From: an uncultured bacterium
Lineage (GTDB): Bacteria; Cyanobacteriota; Vampirovibrionia; Gastranaerophilales; Gastranaerophilaceae
Direction of reading: 5' to 3'
DNA: 64,000 bases
Assembly (NCBI GenBank): GCA_949298985.1
Contig: CASFYV010000013.1
Location: 1-64,000 of the forward strand
Part shown: positions 35,250 to 44,311 of the stretch, in pieces
How positions within the stretch are numbered: position 1 is the first letter of the stretch
Layout of the letters: every line of letters begins with the position of its first letter
Translations under genes and position numbers: made by a program
The notes under the pieces: generated by a model
The model's input: only the letters and a program-made list of their open reading frames with translations
What the model was told of the DNA's origin: nothing
The model's database searches: none

Positions 35250-35277
35250 ATTATCATACTATTTTAAATAAGGACAA
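35250..35277 (-). promoter_or_regulatory. Possible ftsZ promoter
   Basis: On the minus strand TTGTCC, a 16-nt spacer and GATAAT, about 45 nt upstream of the ftsZ start. Further TATAC/TATAG repeats lie closer to the gene, so other -10 choices exist. Confidence 0.4.
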
Positions 35278-35487
35278 ATGTAAAGTTAATTAGAAGAATT
35301 TTAATATTTATTTACATGAAAAACCATGTATTTATAAGGCTTTTAGGTTATTTTTGTAAATAAATGTAACGATATTATTTATAATCCTAAAGTTTTTTTT
35401 TAATCTGCCGATAACATATCTGTAAGCAAAATTAAAGTAAAAGGAAAGAACTTAAAGTTAGTATAGTTGTTGATTAAGAGGTATGTG

Positions 35488-35667
35488 ATGGATGAACATG
35501 AAGCACTAATTGAATATTCAGAAATGACGTCATTTGATTTTAATTCAAAAGAGTTTCTGGAATTAAAAAGGGATTATTTAAGCTGTAGAAATATGGTATT
35601 AGATTTCTTTGCTCTAGTTTCAGATTTCTTAAGCAAGTTAACACCAATGAAAATTATTAAGGAGTAA
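35488..35667 (+). CDS. Small acidic hypothetical protein
   Basis: A 59-aa protein from the ATG at 35488, chosen because AAGAGG lies 7 nt upstream; an upstream TTG frame (35467) has no ribosome-binding site. Acidic N-terminus (MDEHEALIEYSEM) then an amphipathic helix (RNMVLDFFALVSDFLSKL). 9 nt before the next gene, so probably an operon pair. Confidence 0.55.
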   Translation: MDEHEALIEYSEMTSFDFNSKEFLELKRDYLSCRNMVLDFFALVSDFLSKLTPMKIIKE

Positions 35668-35676
35668 TTATAAAAA

Positions 35677-35970
35677 ATGAATACCAGAAAGGAGTACAAT
35701 AACAGATGTTTTTCTCCAAATTGGATTGAAATCGATTTGGATGAAGTAAGACAACAAGCAATTAAAGAGGAAGCTGAATTGGGCATTCAGAACCTCGAAG
35801 TCAGTCCGTACGAAAGCAAGGAGGAACGCCTAGAGAGCCAAAGACGTAAAGATCTAAATACATTATTAAAAGAACTTGATGAAATCAAGCAAGGAATTGA
35901 AAGAGCTGCTGAAAAACAGCATAGATTAGCTAATCTTATGAAATTTTATACCGGTGAATTTGCAAAGTAG
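35677..35970 (+). CDS. Small coiled-coil hypothetical protein
   Basis: A 97-aa highly charged protein; residues ~45-85 form a coiled coil (LKELDEIKQGIERAAEKQ). AAGGAG lies 12 nt before the ATG. A stretch around 35785-35860 uses GC-richer codons (CTC, GTC, CGC, GAG, AGC) than any neighbour, hinting at transfer or special selection. No family recognised. It ends at a strong terminator. Confidence 0.6.
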   Translation: MNTRKEYNNRCFSPNWIEIDLDEVRQQAIKEEAELGIQNLEVSPYESKEERLESQRRKDLNTLLKELDEIKQGIERAAEKQHRLANLMKFYTGEFAK

Positions 35971-35995
35971 AATATAAGATTAAATCTAAAAATTT

Positions 35996-36031
35996 GAAAA
36001 AGGACGAAAGTTATGAGATTTCGTCCTTTTT
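35996..36031. terminator. Bidirectional terminator
   Basis: AAAAGGACGAAA/TTTCGTCCTTTT stem with a 10-nt loop between the coiled-coil gene and the convergent lpxK. Confidence 0.92.
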
Positions 36032-36045
36032 AGTATTTTTATTAA

Positions 36046-37065
36046 TTAATTTAATAAATTTTCTACATCTAAACAGGTTTTTAGTTTAAGTGCATAAATA
36101 TTTGTTTTATTTAGTAAAGCAAGTTTAACAGCATCTTTTTCTGTTGTAACAATATTTCCTTTAATATCTGAAATGTCATTCATACTATATTGATGATGAT
36201 CATCAAAAGTTCGTTTTTCTATAATTTTATAATCATTTTCTAAAAATTGGTAAAATTGTTCAGGCTGTCCAATTGCACTAAGAGCTGTGATTTCTACTCC
36301 TTTTTCTAAATGTTCGCCATTCATAATATTATAAACATAATCCGGTTCAACTTTTGCTACAAAAGTTGTAATACCTTGCTTTTTACCCATAATTTTAGCT
36401 AGCTTTTCAGCTCTTGTGTGATTAGTATTTTTACTTACAACGACCAATTTATCAACTCGCCTAAATCCTTCCATACCTTCTCTTAGAGGCCCTGCAGGAA
36501 GTAAATTTTCATTGCCAAACATTTTCTCTGAATCTACAAGAACGATATTCAAATCTCTATGAATTTTTCTATGTTGAAAGGCATCATCCAGAATAATTTT
36601 TGTAACCCCTAATTCTTTAATCGCATATTGAGCAGCTTTTACTCTATTAGAACAAGTAATTACAGCACACATATTAAGATTAACCGCTAGCCAATAAGGT
36701 TCATCACCTGCCATATCAGCTTTATAATACAAATTTATCCCATCAGAAATCACATTAACATTTTTATTATTTAATTTTCCGCCATAACCTCGAGAAATAA
36801 TCGCAACTTTTTCACCTTTATCTACAAAATATCTTGCAATTTCAGCAACAATAGGAGTTTTACCAACGCCACCTGTTGTAAAATTCCCGACAGAGATTAC
36901 ATAAGCGTTTACTTTTTTAGATTTTAAAATATTTTTGTCATATAAAAAATTTTTAAAACAACTTCCTATTCCATAAAAAATTGAGCAAAATTTTAAAACA
37001 TTGTAAAAAAAGCCTTTTGCATTTTTATCGTAATGAATTTTTGTAATCTTTGTTTTTAAATCCAT
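36046..37065 (-). CDS. lpxK: Tetraacyldisaccharide 4'-kinase
   Basis: A 339-aa inner-membrane kinase that phosphorylates the lipid A precursor. N-terminal membrane-associated helix near 20-40, then Walker A-like GNFTTGGVGKTP (residues 60-71), DDAFQHRKIHRDLNIVLVD and DHHQYS, all family hallmarks. The stop/start of kdsB overlaps by one base, so the two are translationally coupled. Together they show that the organism makes a lipopolysaccharide with Kdo. Confidence 0.95.
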   Translation of the reverse strand: MDLKTKITKIHYDKNAKGFFYNVLKFCSIFYGIGSCFKNFLYDKNILKSKKVNAYVISVGNFTTGGVGKTPIVAEIARYFVDKGEKVAIISRGYGGKLNNKNVNVISDGINLYYKADMAGDEPYWLAVNLNMCAVITCSNRVKAAQYAIKELGVTKIILDDAFQHRKIHRDLNIVLVDSEKMFGNENLLPAGPLREGMEGFRRVDKLVVVSKNTNHTRAEKLAKIMGKKQGITTFVAKVEPDYVYNIMNGEHLEKGVEITALSAIGQPEQFYQFLENDYKIIEKRTFDDHHQYSMNDISDIKGNIVTTEKDAVKLALLNKTNIYALKLKTCLDVENLLN

Positions 37066-37799
37066 TATTTTTCCTCAACCATGGATTTAAATTTTTCAAA
37101 ATCTTCCATTGTATCAATTCCAACAGGAATATTATTTACAATAGCTACCTTTATTTTCATGCCATTTTGTAAAGCTCTTAATTGTTCTAGGCTTTCTGCT
37201 TGTTCATAAGTTGTTTGGGCTAAAGATGTCATTTTAAACAGAGCTTCTTTTTTATATCCATAAATTCCTAAATGTCCATAAAATTTAGCTTTACCAATGT
37301 TTCTTTCAAAAGGAATTTTAGAGCGAGAAAAATACATTGCATAATGATTACAATCAAATACGCATTTTACAAGATTCGGATTATTAATCTCGTTTTCTTC
37401 TTGAATTTCTCTTACAAGAGTTGAAATATCAGCATTTTCATCGTCTAAAATACCATTAATAACAAGTTCTATGTTAGATTTTTCTATTAAAGGTTCATCA
37501 CCTTGAAGATTTATTATATAACCGATTTCAGGATGTCTTTTTGCAACTTCGGCAATTCTATCGCTTCCGCTTTTATGTTCAGCAGAAGTCATTTCAACTT
37601 CTGCATCGAATTCTTTGCAGCAATTAAAAATTCTTTCATCATCTGTAGCTATAATTACTCTATTTACTTTTTCACAACTTTTTGCTTTTTCCCAAACCCA
37701 TTGAATTATAGGTTTATTATTTGCTTTTAATAAAGGTTTTCCTTCTAAACGAGAAGAACCGTATCTTGCGGGTATTATTATTGCTATTTCTTTATCCAT
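37065..37799 (-). CDS. kdsB: CMP-Kdo synthetase
   Basis: About 244 aa. It activates Kdo with CTP for lipopolysaccharide inner-core synthesis. Start chosen at 37799 (MDKEIAIIIPARYGSSRLEGKP) because AGGA lies 6 nt upstream; the longer frame begins inside the previous gene. IPARYGSSRLEGKPL, QGDEPLI and LGIYGYKKE are diagnostic. Middle gene of the methyltransferase-kdsB-lpxK operon. Confidence 0.95.
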   Translation of the reverse strand: MDKEIAIIIPARYGSSRLEGKPLLKANNKPIIQWVWEKAKSCEKVNRVIIATDDERIFNCCKEFDAEVEMTSAEHKSGSDRIAEVAKRHPEIGYIINLQGDEPLIEKSNIELVINGILDDENADISTLVREIQEENEINNPNLVKCVFDCNHYAMYFSRSKIPFERNIGKAKFYGHLGIYGYKKEALFKMTSLAQTTYEQAESLEQLRALQNGMKIKVAIVNNIPVGIDTMEDFEKFKSMVEEK

Positions 37800-37806
37800 T
37801 TTATTC

Positions 37807-38673
37807 CTACTTTGTTGCATTTATAAATACTGTATTCGTTTTCAAACTGATTTCACGTCCTGTTAAGTAATTTTGTACATCTTGCATATATTTTTCAACA
37901 GTGGCTTCATCAAAATATTTTAAATAGCGTTCTTTTGTAGAAGGCTGATTAGGTGATGGCGGATTTATAAACCATTCCCTAACCATATTTGGCTGTACAA
38001 TATATTTAGAGCGAACTTCTTGTAATTTTACGTCAGGAATTGAAAATCCTGCAATTTCCAGATTTGTTTGAAGTGTTTTATCATCAAAATTGCAAAGTGA
38101 ATCAATTGGATTTTCCATAATTTCATTTTCAACTCGTTTAAAATCTTCATATTTTTCAATATAAACAGGATCTAAAATTTCCCAATAACGAGTGTTAGAT
38201 TTAATTACAGGTTCAAACGCACAAAATTTTCCACCTGGTTTTAAAATTCTGTAAACTTCATTTATTGCTAGTTGTTTGTTTACAACATGAACCAAAACCG
38301 AACGCATTAATGCTTTATGTACAGAACTCTCAGGAAGAGCAATATGTTCAACTGGACATTTTAACATCTCATAGCCGGTTGTAATTCCCATCTCATCAAG
38401 AATTCTTTTACAATCGTCAAGGCAGTCTTGAAACATATCAGAAAATATAACTTTCCCTTGGCAATTTTGCAATTCAAGAGCTTTAAATGCAAGAAGTCCA
38501 GTTCCTGTTCCAATATCAATAATTGTATCGTATGGTTTTATTTCAGCATAAACTAAAACAACATCTCGAACTGCTTCAAGCCATTTCATTGTCTGCTCTT
38601 GCATTTCAGGTGTCATACCGGCAAATCTGTTTTGTTTTAACCATTGGGTCCAATTTTTACAAATCTCGCTCAT
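37807..38673 (-). CDS. SAM-dependent methyltransferase
   Basis: A 288-aa class I methyltransferase with motif I IIDIGTGTGLLAF, then MRSVLVHVV and the post-motif LKPGGKFCAFEPV. The upstream 40 residues and the C-terminal ~110 residues are helical. Substrate unknown. First gene of an operon with kdsB and lpxK, so a lipid or polysaccharide substrate is possible but not shown. AAGGA ribosome-binding site. Confidence 0.85.
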   Translation of the reverse strand: MSEICKNWTQWLKQNRFAGMTPEMQEQTMKWLEAVRDVVLVYAEIKPYDTIIDIGTGTGLLAFKALELQNCQGKVIFSDMFQDCLDDCKRILDEMGITTGYEMLKCPVEHIALPESSVHKALMRSVLVHVVNKQLAINEVYRILKPGGKFCAFEPVIKSNTRYWEILDPVYIEKYEDFKRVENEIMENPIDSLCNFDDKTLQTNLEIAGFSIPDVKLQEVRSKYIVQPNMVREWFINPPSPNQPSTKERYLKYFDEATVEKYMQDVQNYLTGREISLKTNTVFINATK

Positions 38674-38706
38674 CTAATCGTCCTTTTATTTGAAATACTC
38701 CAGACG

Positions 38707-38735
38707 ATTATACTATATTTTTAGAGTTTGAGCAA
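38707..38735 (-). promoter_or_regulatory. Promoter of methyltransferase-kdsB-lpxK
   Basis: TTGCTC, a 17-nt spacer and TATAAT on the minus strand. The -35 touches the stop codon of the upstream small gene. Confidence 0.65.
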
Positions 38736-39023
38736 TTATTTAGTGAAAACTGCGTTTATAAATTCGCCTATAAAATCAAAACCTTCTTTGAAGTTATCTT
38801 TTAATTTATCAACTACAGATTTAAAATCGTCTTTTACTCCGTTTTGCTTAATAGCACCTTTCCCAGATATAATTTTATTATTTTTTATTATTAAGCATTC
38901 ATATGCGTTATCAGTAAATTTCAATACAGCTTCTGAACCGTCTTTCAATGGAACTTTCATTGTTTTTGCATTTGCTAAAGGGTTTGCTTTACAAGAAATG
39001 TTTGATATTGGATTAATATTCAT
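38736..39023 (-). CDS. Small protein with MNINPIS N-terminus
   Basis: A 95-aa protein of unknown family behind AGGTGA. It starts MNINPISNISCKANPLANAK, the N-terminal style seen in other lineage-type proteins of this window. A short beta region (VPLKDGSEAVLKFTD) follows, then an amphipathic helical end (FKEGFDFIGEFINAVF) that could bind a membrane. Confidence 0.6.
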   Translation of the reverse strand: MNINPISNISCKANPLANAKTMKVPLKDGSEAVLKFTDNAYECLIIKNNKIISGKGAIKQNGVKDDFKSVVDKLKDNFKEGFDFIGEFINAVFTK

Positions 39024-39081
39024 ACTTCACCTACTTTCTAGTTTTTTAAAACTTATGAAAATAAATTTTGCTATTTGGACT

Positions 39082-39114
39082 AAAAAGAGCTTTCCAATAA
39101 AATAGAAAGCTCTT
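39082..39114 (-). terminator. Terminator of rplU-rpmA
   Basis: AAGAGCTTTC/GAAAGCTCTT stem followed on the minus strand by TTTTTAG, 22 nt after the rpmA stop. Confidence 0.88.
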
Positions 39115-39136
39115 CTTAAAATTTAATTTATTCTGA

Positions 39137-39391
39137 CTATACAGCGTAAACACTAACTTGTTTTCTGTCACGTCTGTGTGCTTCGAATTTAACTTGTCCG
39201 TCAATTAAAGCGAATAAAGTATCATCTGAACCGATACCAACATTGTTACCAGGGTGGAATTTAGTTCCTCTTTGGCGAACAATAATATTACCGGCTTTTA
39301 CGATTTCTCCACCGAATTTTTTAACGCCTAATCGCTTCGCTTCGGAATCACGACCGTTACGGGTGGAACCCATACCTTTCTTATGTGCCAT
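39137..39391 (-). CDS. rpmA: 50S ribosomal protein L27
   Basis: An 84-aa protein starting [20 protein letters not shown], the normal Gram-negative/cyanobacterial N-terminus that reaches the peptidyl-transferase centre, without the cleaved extension of Firmicutes. AAGGAG precedes it. Follows rplU as in most bacteria. Confidence 0.98.
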   Translation of the reverse strand: MAHKKGMGSTRNGRDSEAKRLGVKKFGGEIVKAGNIIVRQRGTKFHPGNNVGIGSDDTLFALIDGQVKFEAHRRDRKQVSVYAV

Positions 39392-39472
39392 TTTTATTTC
39401 TCCTTTGTTTTATTTCTTTAATTAGCTGAATCGGTTTAACATAAACCAATTTCAGATATAAAATCTAAGCTA

Positions 39473-39829
39473 CTATGCTTCTGTTGTTTCTACTGCTTCT
39501 GATTTTGCTTTTGAAGCTGTTGTTCTGATTTTGTTAATCATTACACGAGCAAAACCTTGTCTGTGACCTTGTTTTTTTCTGTATCCTTTTTTAGGTCTTT
39601 GTTTGTAAACAATGATTTTCTTTGCTCTGTCTGTTTTTAATACAGTACCTTCAACTTTTGCATTCGCAACGTATGGTTGACCAACTTTTGATTTTTTGCC
39701 GTTAACAATCATAACAACTTTATCAAATACAACCTTTGCGTCTTTTTCTTCGCCTAGTAATTCAACGTCTACATAACGTCCTTCTTCTACTTGGTATTGT
39801 TTACCACCTGTTTCGACTATTGCGTACAT
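39473..39829 (-). CDS. rplU: 50S ribosomal protein L21
   Basis: A 118-aa protein. Start at 39829 (MYAIVETGGKQYQVEEG) chosen over a 12-residue extension because AAAGGA lies 6 nt upstream and the family begins this way. The C-terminus has a short Ala/Glu-rich tail (KAKSEAVETTEA). KRPKKGYRKKQGHRQ is the RNA-binding signature. Confidence 0.97.
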   Translation of the reverse strand: MYAIVETGGKQYQVEEGRYVDVELLGEEKDAKVVFDKVVMIVNGKKSKVGQPYVANAKVEGTVLKTDRAKKIIVYKQRPKKGYRKKQGHRQGFARVMINKIRTTASKAKSEAVETTEA

Positions 39830-40013
39830 TGTTTTTCCTTTCTTTTTGAGGAATCGTAGAGCCAAAACTAACCAACAAAACTATTGTATTATTTTAGTTT
39901 TCGCCCGTTTGGACACGATTTACCTATCTATACACTATTTATATTCTAGTTGTACCATGACAAATTCACTACTGTCAAGCGTTCCAGTTTAAATTTGTTT
40001 ACAATAAATAATC

Positions 40014-41381
40014 CTAATTGTTTAAGACTTCAAATAATGCATTGACTACTGCAGGATCCCACTTTACTCCGGCTTCGTCTTTAATTATGTTCAAAGCTTG
40101 TTCTTTGTTCATTGCATCACGATATGATCTGTCTGAAGTCATAGCTGTATAAGCATCTGCAACGGCTATTATTCTTGAACCGAACGGTATTGAATTTCCT
40201 TTTAATCCTTCCGGTTCTCCGCCGCCATCCCAACGTTCTTTGTGATAGTGAATATATGGAATTACTTCTGATAAGAAATTGATATTCATCAATAAATTTA
40301 CACCAACATTCGGATGGTTTTGTAATTTTTCCCACTCTTCTTTTGATAGCTTACCTTTATTTGTAAATAATGATTCAGGTAATGTTATTTTTCCTATATT
40401 TTGTAATAAACCTGCATAGTAAACTAAATCAGTTGTTTTTTCATTCAAACCAAGTTGTTTACATAATTTCTTAGATAACTCTGCAGTATTTTGTGAATGA
40501 GCAACTTTGTATTGACCTTTTTCATCAACTGCTTTTGCTAATTTTTCTACAAAAGCTTGTTGTTGTATTCCTAAATCTGCTATTAATGCGGTTAATTCTG
40601 CTCTTATGTGTTGTAATTCTTCTGCAAATACTAAATCATCATTTATTAGTTTTTCTGTTTCATCTATCGTTTGTTGTAAATGTAATGATGTACCAAAAAG
40701 CTTTCCGATTGTTTCCAATAAATTCATATAAGCTTTTTTAATAAGCTTTTCTTTATAATTCTCAATTACTATTACTCCAACTATATTAGCATTGTTGTGC
40801 ATTGGAACGATTGTTAATGATTTTACGTCGTACTCTTTTAATTCATATTTTGGTACAAAATTGTCGATTTGAGATATATCTTTGATTTGAATTTTCTCTA
40901 ATGTATTAAATGCTTTTACTACTATAGATTTTTCATCTGCTGAATAACCAAGTTTTTTAGCATAAATATCTTCATCAAATTCTACTGATGAACCTACTAA
41001 GCCTAGTATTTTATTTTCAATATCTAAGCCTTTAGTAAATTCTTTGGTTAAATATATATGGCAAGCATCTACATCAAGAATTTGTGTTAAAGTTTTTGCT
41101 ATAGAATTATATACTACGTATTCGTCTTGAGAATTAAATCCTAAAACACAAAGTGTATTATTTAAAGAATATATAGAGATAAGCTCTTTTAGTTGTGACT
41201 TTAATCTTGTTGTTTTATCCTTAACATCTTTACCGATTTTATTAGCTAAATCTTCAGATATTAAATATTCAGAAACAAAGTCACCGATGTTAAGTGCAAA
41301 AATTTCTTCTAAGGAATCATCTTCCATTAAGTCGATTGAACGACTGAAAAGTGATGCACCTAATTCTTCTTTCTCTGCCAT
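40014..41381 (-). CDS. GAF plus degenerate HD-GYP domain protein
   Basis: A 455-aa cytoplasmic protein. A GAF-like domain (about 65-230) is followed by a helical linker and an HD-GYP domain (about 275-455). The catalytic HD pair is replaced: LLQNIGKI (Gln327-Asn328) in place of LLHDIGKI. HHERWDGxGYP reads HKERWDGGGEP (His380-Pro390), so the second His and the Tyr are lost. Other family features (H295, H356, DAYTAMTSDRSYR) remain. It is therefore probably a sensor or binding protein rather than an active c-di-GMP phosphodiesterase. Shine-Dalgarno AGGAAGG. Confidence 0.9.
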   Translation of the reverse strand: MAEKEELGASLFSRSIDLMEDDSLEEIFALNIGDFVSEYLISEDLANKIGKDVKDKTTRLKSQLKELISIYSLNNTLCVLGFNSQDEYVVYNSIAKTLTQILDVDACHIYLTKEFTKGLDIENKILGLVGSSVEFDEDIYAKKLGYSADEKSIVVKAFNTLEKIQIKDISQIDNFVPKYELKEYDVKSLTIVPMHNNANIVGVIVIENYKEKLIKKAYMNLLETIGKLFGTSLHLQQTIDETEKLINDDLVFAEELQHIRAELTALIADLGIQQQAFVEKLAKAVDEKGQYKVAHSQNTAELSKKLCKQLGLNEKTTDLVYYAGLLQNIGKITLPESLFTNKGKLSKEEWEKLQNHPNVGVNLLMNINFLSEVIPYIHYHKERWDGGGEPEGLKGNSIPFGSRIIAVADAYTAMTSDRSYRDAMNKEQALNIIKDEAGVKWDPAVVNALFEVLNN

Positions 41382-41566
41382 AATATACCTTCCTACATGA
41401 TTTTATTTCTTGTTATATTCATGTTAACGGCAAATTTTTCTAAAACTTTAATTTTTTTTACAAATTTTATACTTTAGTTGGAGATAAGTTATACTTTTTC
41501 CTTAAAAATTAGTTTAAATCTGATTTACAAATCGTAATATTAGTAACAAAACTCAGTGAAAAATTA

Positions 41567-41595
41567 TTGTATTTTGACTTTGTGTTGTTTAAAAT
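41567..41595 (+). promoter_or_regulatory. Promoter of typA
   Basis: TTGTAT, a 17-nt spacer and TAAAAT about 42 nt upstream of the ATG at 41638. Confidence 0.55.
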
Positions 41596-41637
41596 AAATG
41601 TATAAATTACACTAAACGAAACGATAGGGAATGAAAA

Positions 41638-43428
41638 ATGGCTAAAAATATTAGAAATATTGCGATTATCGCTCACGTTGACCATGGTAAAACAACTATG
41701 GTTGATTGTATGCTAAAACAAAGTGGTGTTTTTAGAGAAAACCAACAAGTACAAGAAAGAGTATTAGATAGTAATGATTTGGAAAGAGAAAGAGGTATTA
41801 CAATTCTTTCTAAAAATATTTCAATCAATTACAAAGGAACAAAGATAAATGTTGTAGATACTCCTGGTCACGCAGACTTTGGTGGTGAAGTTGAGCGTGT
41901 ATTGGGCATGGTTGATGGAGCTTTATTAATTGTTGATGCTGCAGAAGGTCCTATGCCTCAAACCAGATTTGTTCTTTCTAAAGCATTAGAACTCGGTATA
42001 AGAATTATTGTTGTAATAAACAAAATCGATAAACCTGCAGCTAACCCTGATGGAACTTTGGATAAAGTATTTGACTTATTCACAGAATTAACTGATAGAG
42101 AAGATTTAATAGATTTTTCATATATTTATGCAAGTAGCTTAAACGGATTTGCAATTAAACATCTTGACGATGAAAGAAAAGACATGACTCCGCTTCTTGA
42201 TTGTATTATTGAAAATATTTCAGAACCTAGTGGAGATTCAAACAAACCGTTCCAATTCAGAGCGACTACTCTTGATTATAATGAATATGTTGGAAGAATT
42301 GTAATTGGTCGTGTTGCTAATGGTAAAGTATCTTCTCAAGATCAAGTTGCTTGGATTAAAGCTGATGGTTCTGTTGAAAGAGGTAAAATTACTAAGTTAT
42401 TCGGCTTCAAAGACTTAGGTCGTGTAGAAATAGATTCTGCAGAAGCTGGCGATATCGTTGGTATTGCTGGTTTTTCTGATATTCAAATCGGTGAAACTCT
42501 TTGTGATACAAATCATATTGAAGCTTTACCTTTGATTAAAGTTGATGAACCAACTTTGCAAATGAATTTTTCAGTAAATGACAGTCCATTCGCAGGACAA
42601 GAAGGTAAATTTGTTACTTCTCGTCAGCTTAGAAAAAGACTTTATGATGAATTAGAAAAAAATGTTAGTTTACGTGTAGAAGATACTGATTCTACTGATT
42701 GTTTCAGAGTAAGCGGACGTGGTGAATTACACCTTGGTATTCTTATTGAAACTATGAGAAGAGAAGGTTATGAGTTTCAAGTTTCTAAACCTGAAGTAAT
42801 ATTTAAAGGCGAAGGCGAAAATTTACAAGAACCGTTTGAAAATCTTTTAATCGATGTTCCTGAAGAATATGCAGGTTCTTGTATAGATAGATTATCGGGA
42901 AGAAAAGCTACTATGTTAGAAATGAACAATGCTAACGGTAGAACTGAAATGAAATTCTCAATTCCTGCAAGGGGTTTAATCGGTTTTAGAACTGAATTTA
43001 TCCGTATGACTCGTGGTGAAGGTATTATGTATCATACATTTGATGAATATAAACCATACACCGGAGATATTCCTAAACAAAGAAGCGGATCAATCCTTGC
43101 TCACGAACAAGGTGAAGCTATTCCTTATGCTTTAGCTCAGTTTGAAGATAGAGGAGTGTTCTTTGTTACTCCAAAAACTAAAGTATATCGTGGAATGATA
43201 ATCGGAGAAGGAAATAGACCTCAAGATATCGTTGTTAATATTTGTAAGACTAAAAAATTAACTAATATGAGAAGTGCAACTGCTGATGTTATGGTCACTT
43301 TACAGGCTCATAAAGAATTATCTCTTGAAGATTGTCTTGAATACATCGGTGATGATGAGTTGGTCGAAATTACTCCGGAAAATATCAGAATGAGAAAACA
43401 AGATTTAGTTAAATTTAAGAGTATTTAA
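41638..43428 (+). CDS. typA: Ribosome-associated GTPase TypA/BipA
   Basis: A 596-aa translational GTPase involved in ribosome assembly and stress growth. G1 AHVDHGKTT (12-20), G2 with RERGITI, G3 DTPGHADF and G4 NKIDKPAA are intact. Domains II, III and the TypA-specific C-terminal domain (SIPARGLIGFRTEF, NMRSATAD) follow. Length matches the family. Confidence 0.97.
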   Translation: MAKNIRNIAIIAHVDHGKTTMVDCMLKQSGVFRENQQVQERVLDSNDLERERGITILSKNISINYKGTKINVVDTPGHADFGGEVERVLGMVDGALLIVDAAEGPMPQTRFVLSKALELGIRIIVVINKIDKPAANPDGTLDKVFDLFTELTDREDLIDFSYIYASSLNGFAIKHLDDERKDMTPLLDCIIENISEPSGDSNKPFQFRATTLDYNEYVGRIVIGRVANGKVSSQDQVAWIKADGSVERGKITKLFGFKDLGRVEIDSAEAGDIVGIAGFSDIQIGETLCDTNHIEALPLIKVDEPTLQMNFSVNDSPFAGQEGKFVTSRQLRKRLYDELEKNVSLRVEDTDSTDCFRVSGRGELHLGILIETMRREGYEFQVSKPEVIFKGEGENLQEPFENLLIDVPEEYAGSCIDRLSGRKATMLEMNNANGRTEMKFSIPARGLIGFRTEFIRMTRGEGIMYHTFDEYKPYTGDIPKQRSGSILAHEQGEAIPYALAQFEDRGVFFVTPKTKVYRGMIIGEGNRPQDIVVNICKTKKLTNMRSATADVMVTLQAHKELSLEDCLEYIGDDELVEITPENIRMRKQDLVKFKSI

Positions 43429-43443
43429 GAAATAAAATATAAT

Positions 43444-43478
43444 AAAAAAGGTTTAACATAATTGTTAAACCTTTTTTA
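43444..43478. terminator. Bidirectional terminator after typA
   Basis: AAAAAAGGTTTAACA/TGTTAAACCTTTTTT stem between typA and the convergent HTH gene. Confidence 0.92.
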
Positions 43479-43694
43479 TTGTTGAATTTCTTTGAATATA
43501 ATCTCATATCCTAAAATCTTTGCTATATTTTGACACTCTGTAAATGAAATAGAGTCTCTATTAATTTTTCCATATAATTTTGCAGCAGTATAATTTTTAT
43601 TAGTTTCCTTTGAAAGAAGTTCTGCTAATTTTTCCATAGATATATGTTTAAGTGTTAAAAGTATTTTTAATTGTGTCTTTATGTCCATTCTCAA
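43476..43694 (-). CDS. Small helix-turn-helix-like protein (paralogue 2)
   Basis: A 72-aa all-alpha protein homologous along its whole length to the 68-aa protein at 11121 (ISMEKLAELLSKETNKNYT versus LTAKRLADMLTEKTGKKYT; both end with an ILGY/MLGY segment). Probably a Cro-like DNA-binding protein. A decayed gene lies divergently ~100 bp away and a repeat mosaic follows, much as paralogue 1 lies beside a repeat mosaic. Confidence 0.7.
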   Translation of the reverse strand: MRMDIKTQLKILLTLKHISMEKLAELLSKETNKNYTAAKLYGKINRDSISFTECQNIAKILGYEIIFKEIQQ

Positions 43695-43791
43695 ATTATA
43701 TGTGTAATTGATAAATTTTGCTTATATTGTATAATTATTATCGTATATGATAATAATATGTTATATGTGATAAATTAATTAAGTAATAATT

Positions 43792-44092
43792 ATGGAATTT
43801 TGAAAAAATTGAATTTGAAGTTTTAAAAAAAGAGATTTTATTAAATGAAATGAAATTTAGAAGAGAAATACTTATTGATAAAAATAATTTTGATAAATTC
43901 ATGATAAAAGGATTTTTTACATTTTGGTCGTAGTTATATGATTTTAAATTTTATTATAAATATTATTAAAACAGATTTTTCTGAAAATGAAACACAACGA
44001 TTATGTTGTTATAAAAAATAAATGAAATATTAAAATATATGGAAAAAATTTTAAAAAATCTTGATTTTCTTGTTAAAAAAATATCAAGATAA
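43792..44092 (+). pseudogene. Decayed gene with frameshifts
   Basis: Three overlapping frames join into a plausible ~98-residue helical protein. The pieces are FEKIEFEVLKKEILLNEM...MIKGFF (from 43799), LHFGRSYMILNFIINIIKTD...CCYKK, and NEILKYMEKILKNLDFLVKK ending at 44092. The breaks fall at a T4 run just after the ATG at 43792, a T6 run near 43914 and an A6 run near 44015. No family recognised. Frameshifts at homopolymers could also be assembly errors. Confidence 0.5.
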
Positions 44093-44110
44093 GAAAATTT
44101 TATATTGTAA

Positions 44111-44311
44111 GTAGGGTGCAATTTTTTGCACCAAAAGCTTATATTTAGTGAGTAGTGACTGGTGAATAGTGAATAGAAATTTATAACTTCTTTAAACTTC
44201 TTCCCCTCCCCTTGAGGGAGGGGGAAGGGGTGGGGTTAATAAATTAGTGAAGAGTGATGAGTGAATAGTGAATAGAGCTTTATTATTAACTTCTTCTCAA
44301 CTTATAAACTT
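44111..44311. repeat. Repeat mosaic (copy 4)
   Basis: The palindrome ggtgcaattttttgcacc (44115-44132), heptads (44146-44175 and 44245-44275) and the C/G-rich element (44203-44235) fill the gap before the CMP-sugar synthetase. A pyrimidine-rich tail (cttcttctcaacttataaac), also seen in the other mosaics, runs up to the gene. Confidence 0.75.

Noticed and set aside
38728..39105. Plus-strand 125-codon ORF opposite the MNINPIS protein
   Set aside because: No ribosome-binding site and overlaps a promoter and a terminator on the other strand; the minus-strand frame has AGGTGA and the lineage N-terminus.
43792..44092. Alternative genetic code as an explanation for the in-frame stops
   Set aside because: The stops appear only in this short region and are cured by frameshifts at homopolymers; TGA, TAG and TAA end genes normally elsewhere.
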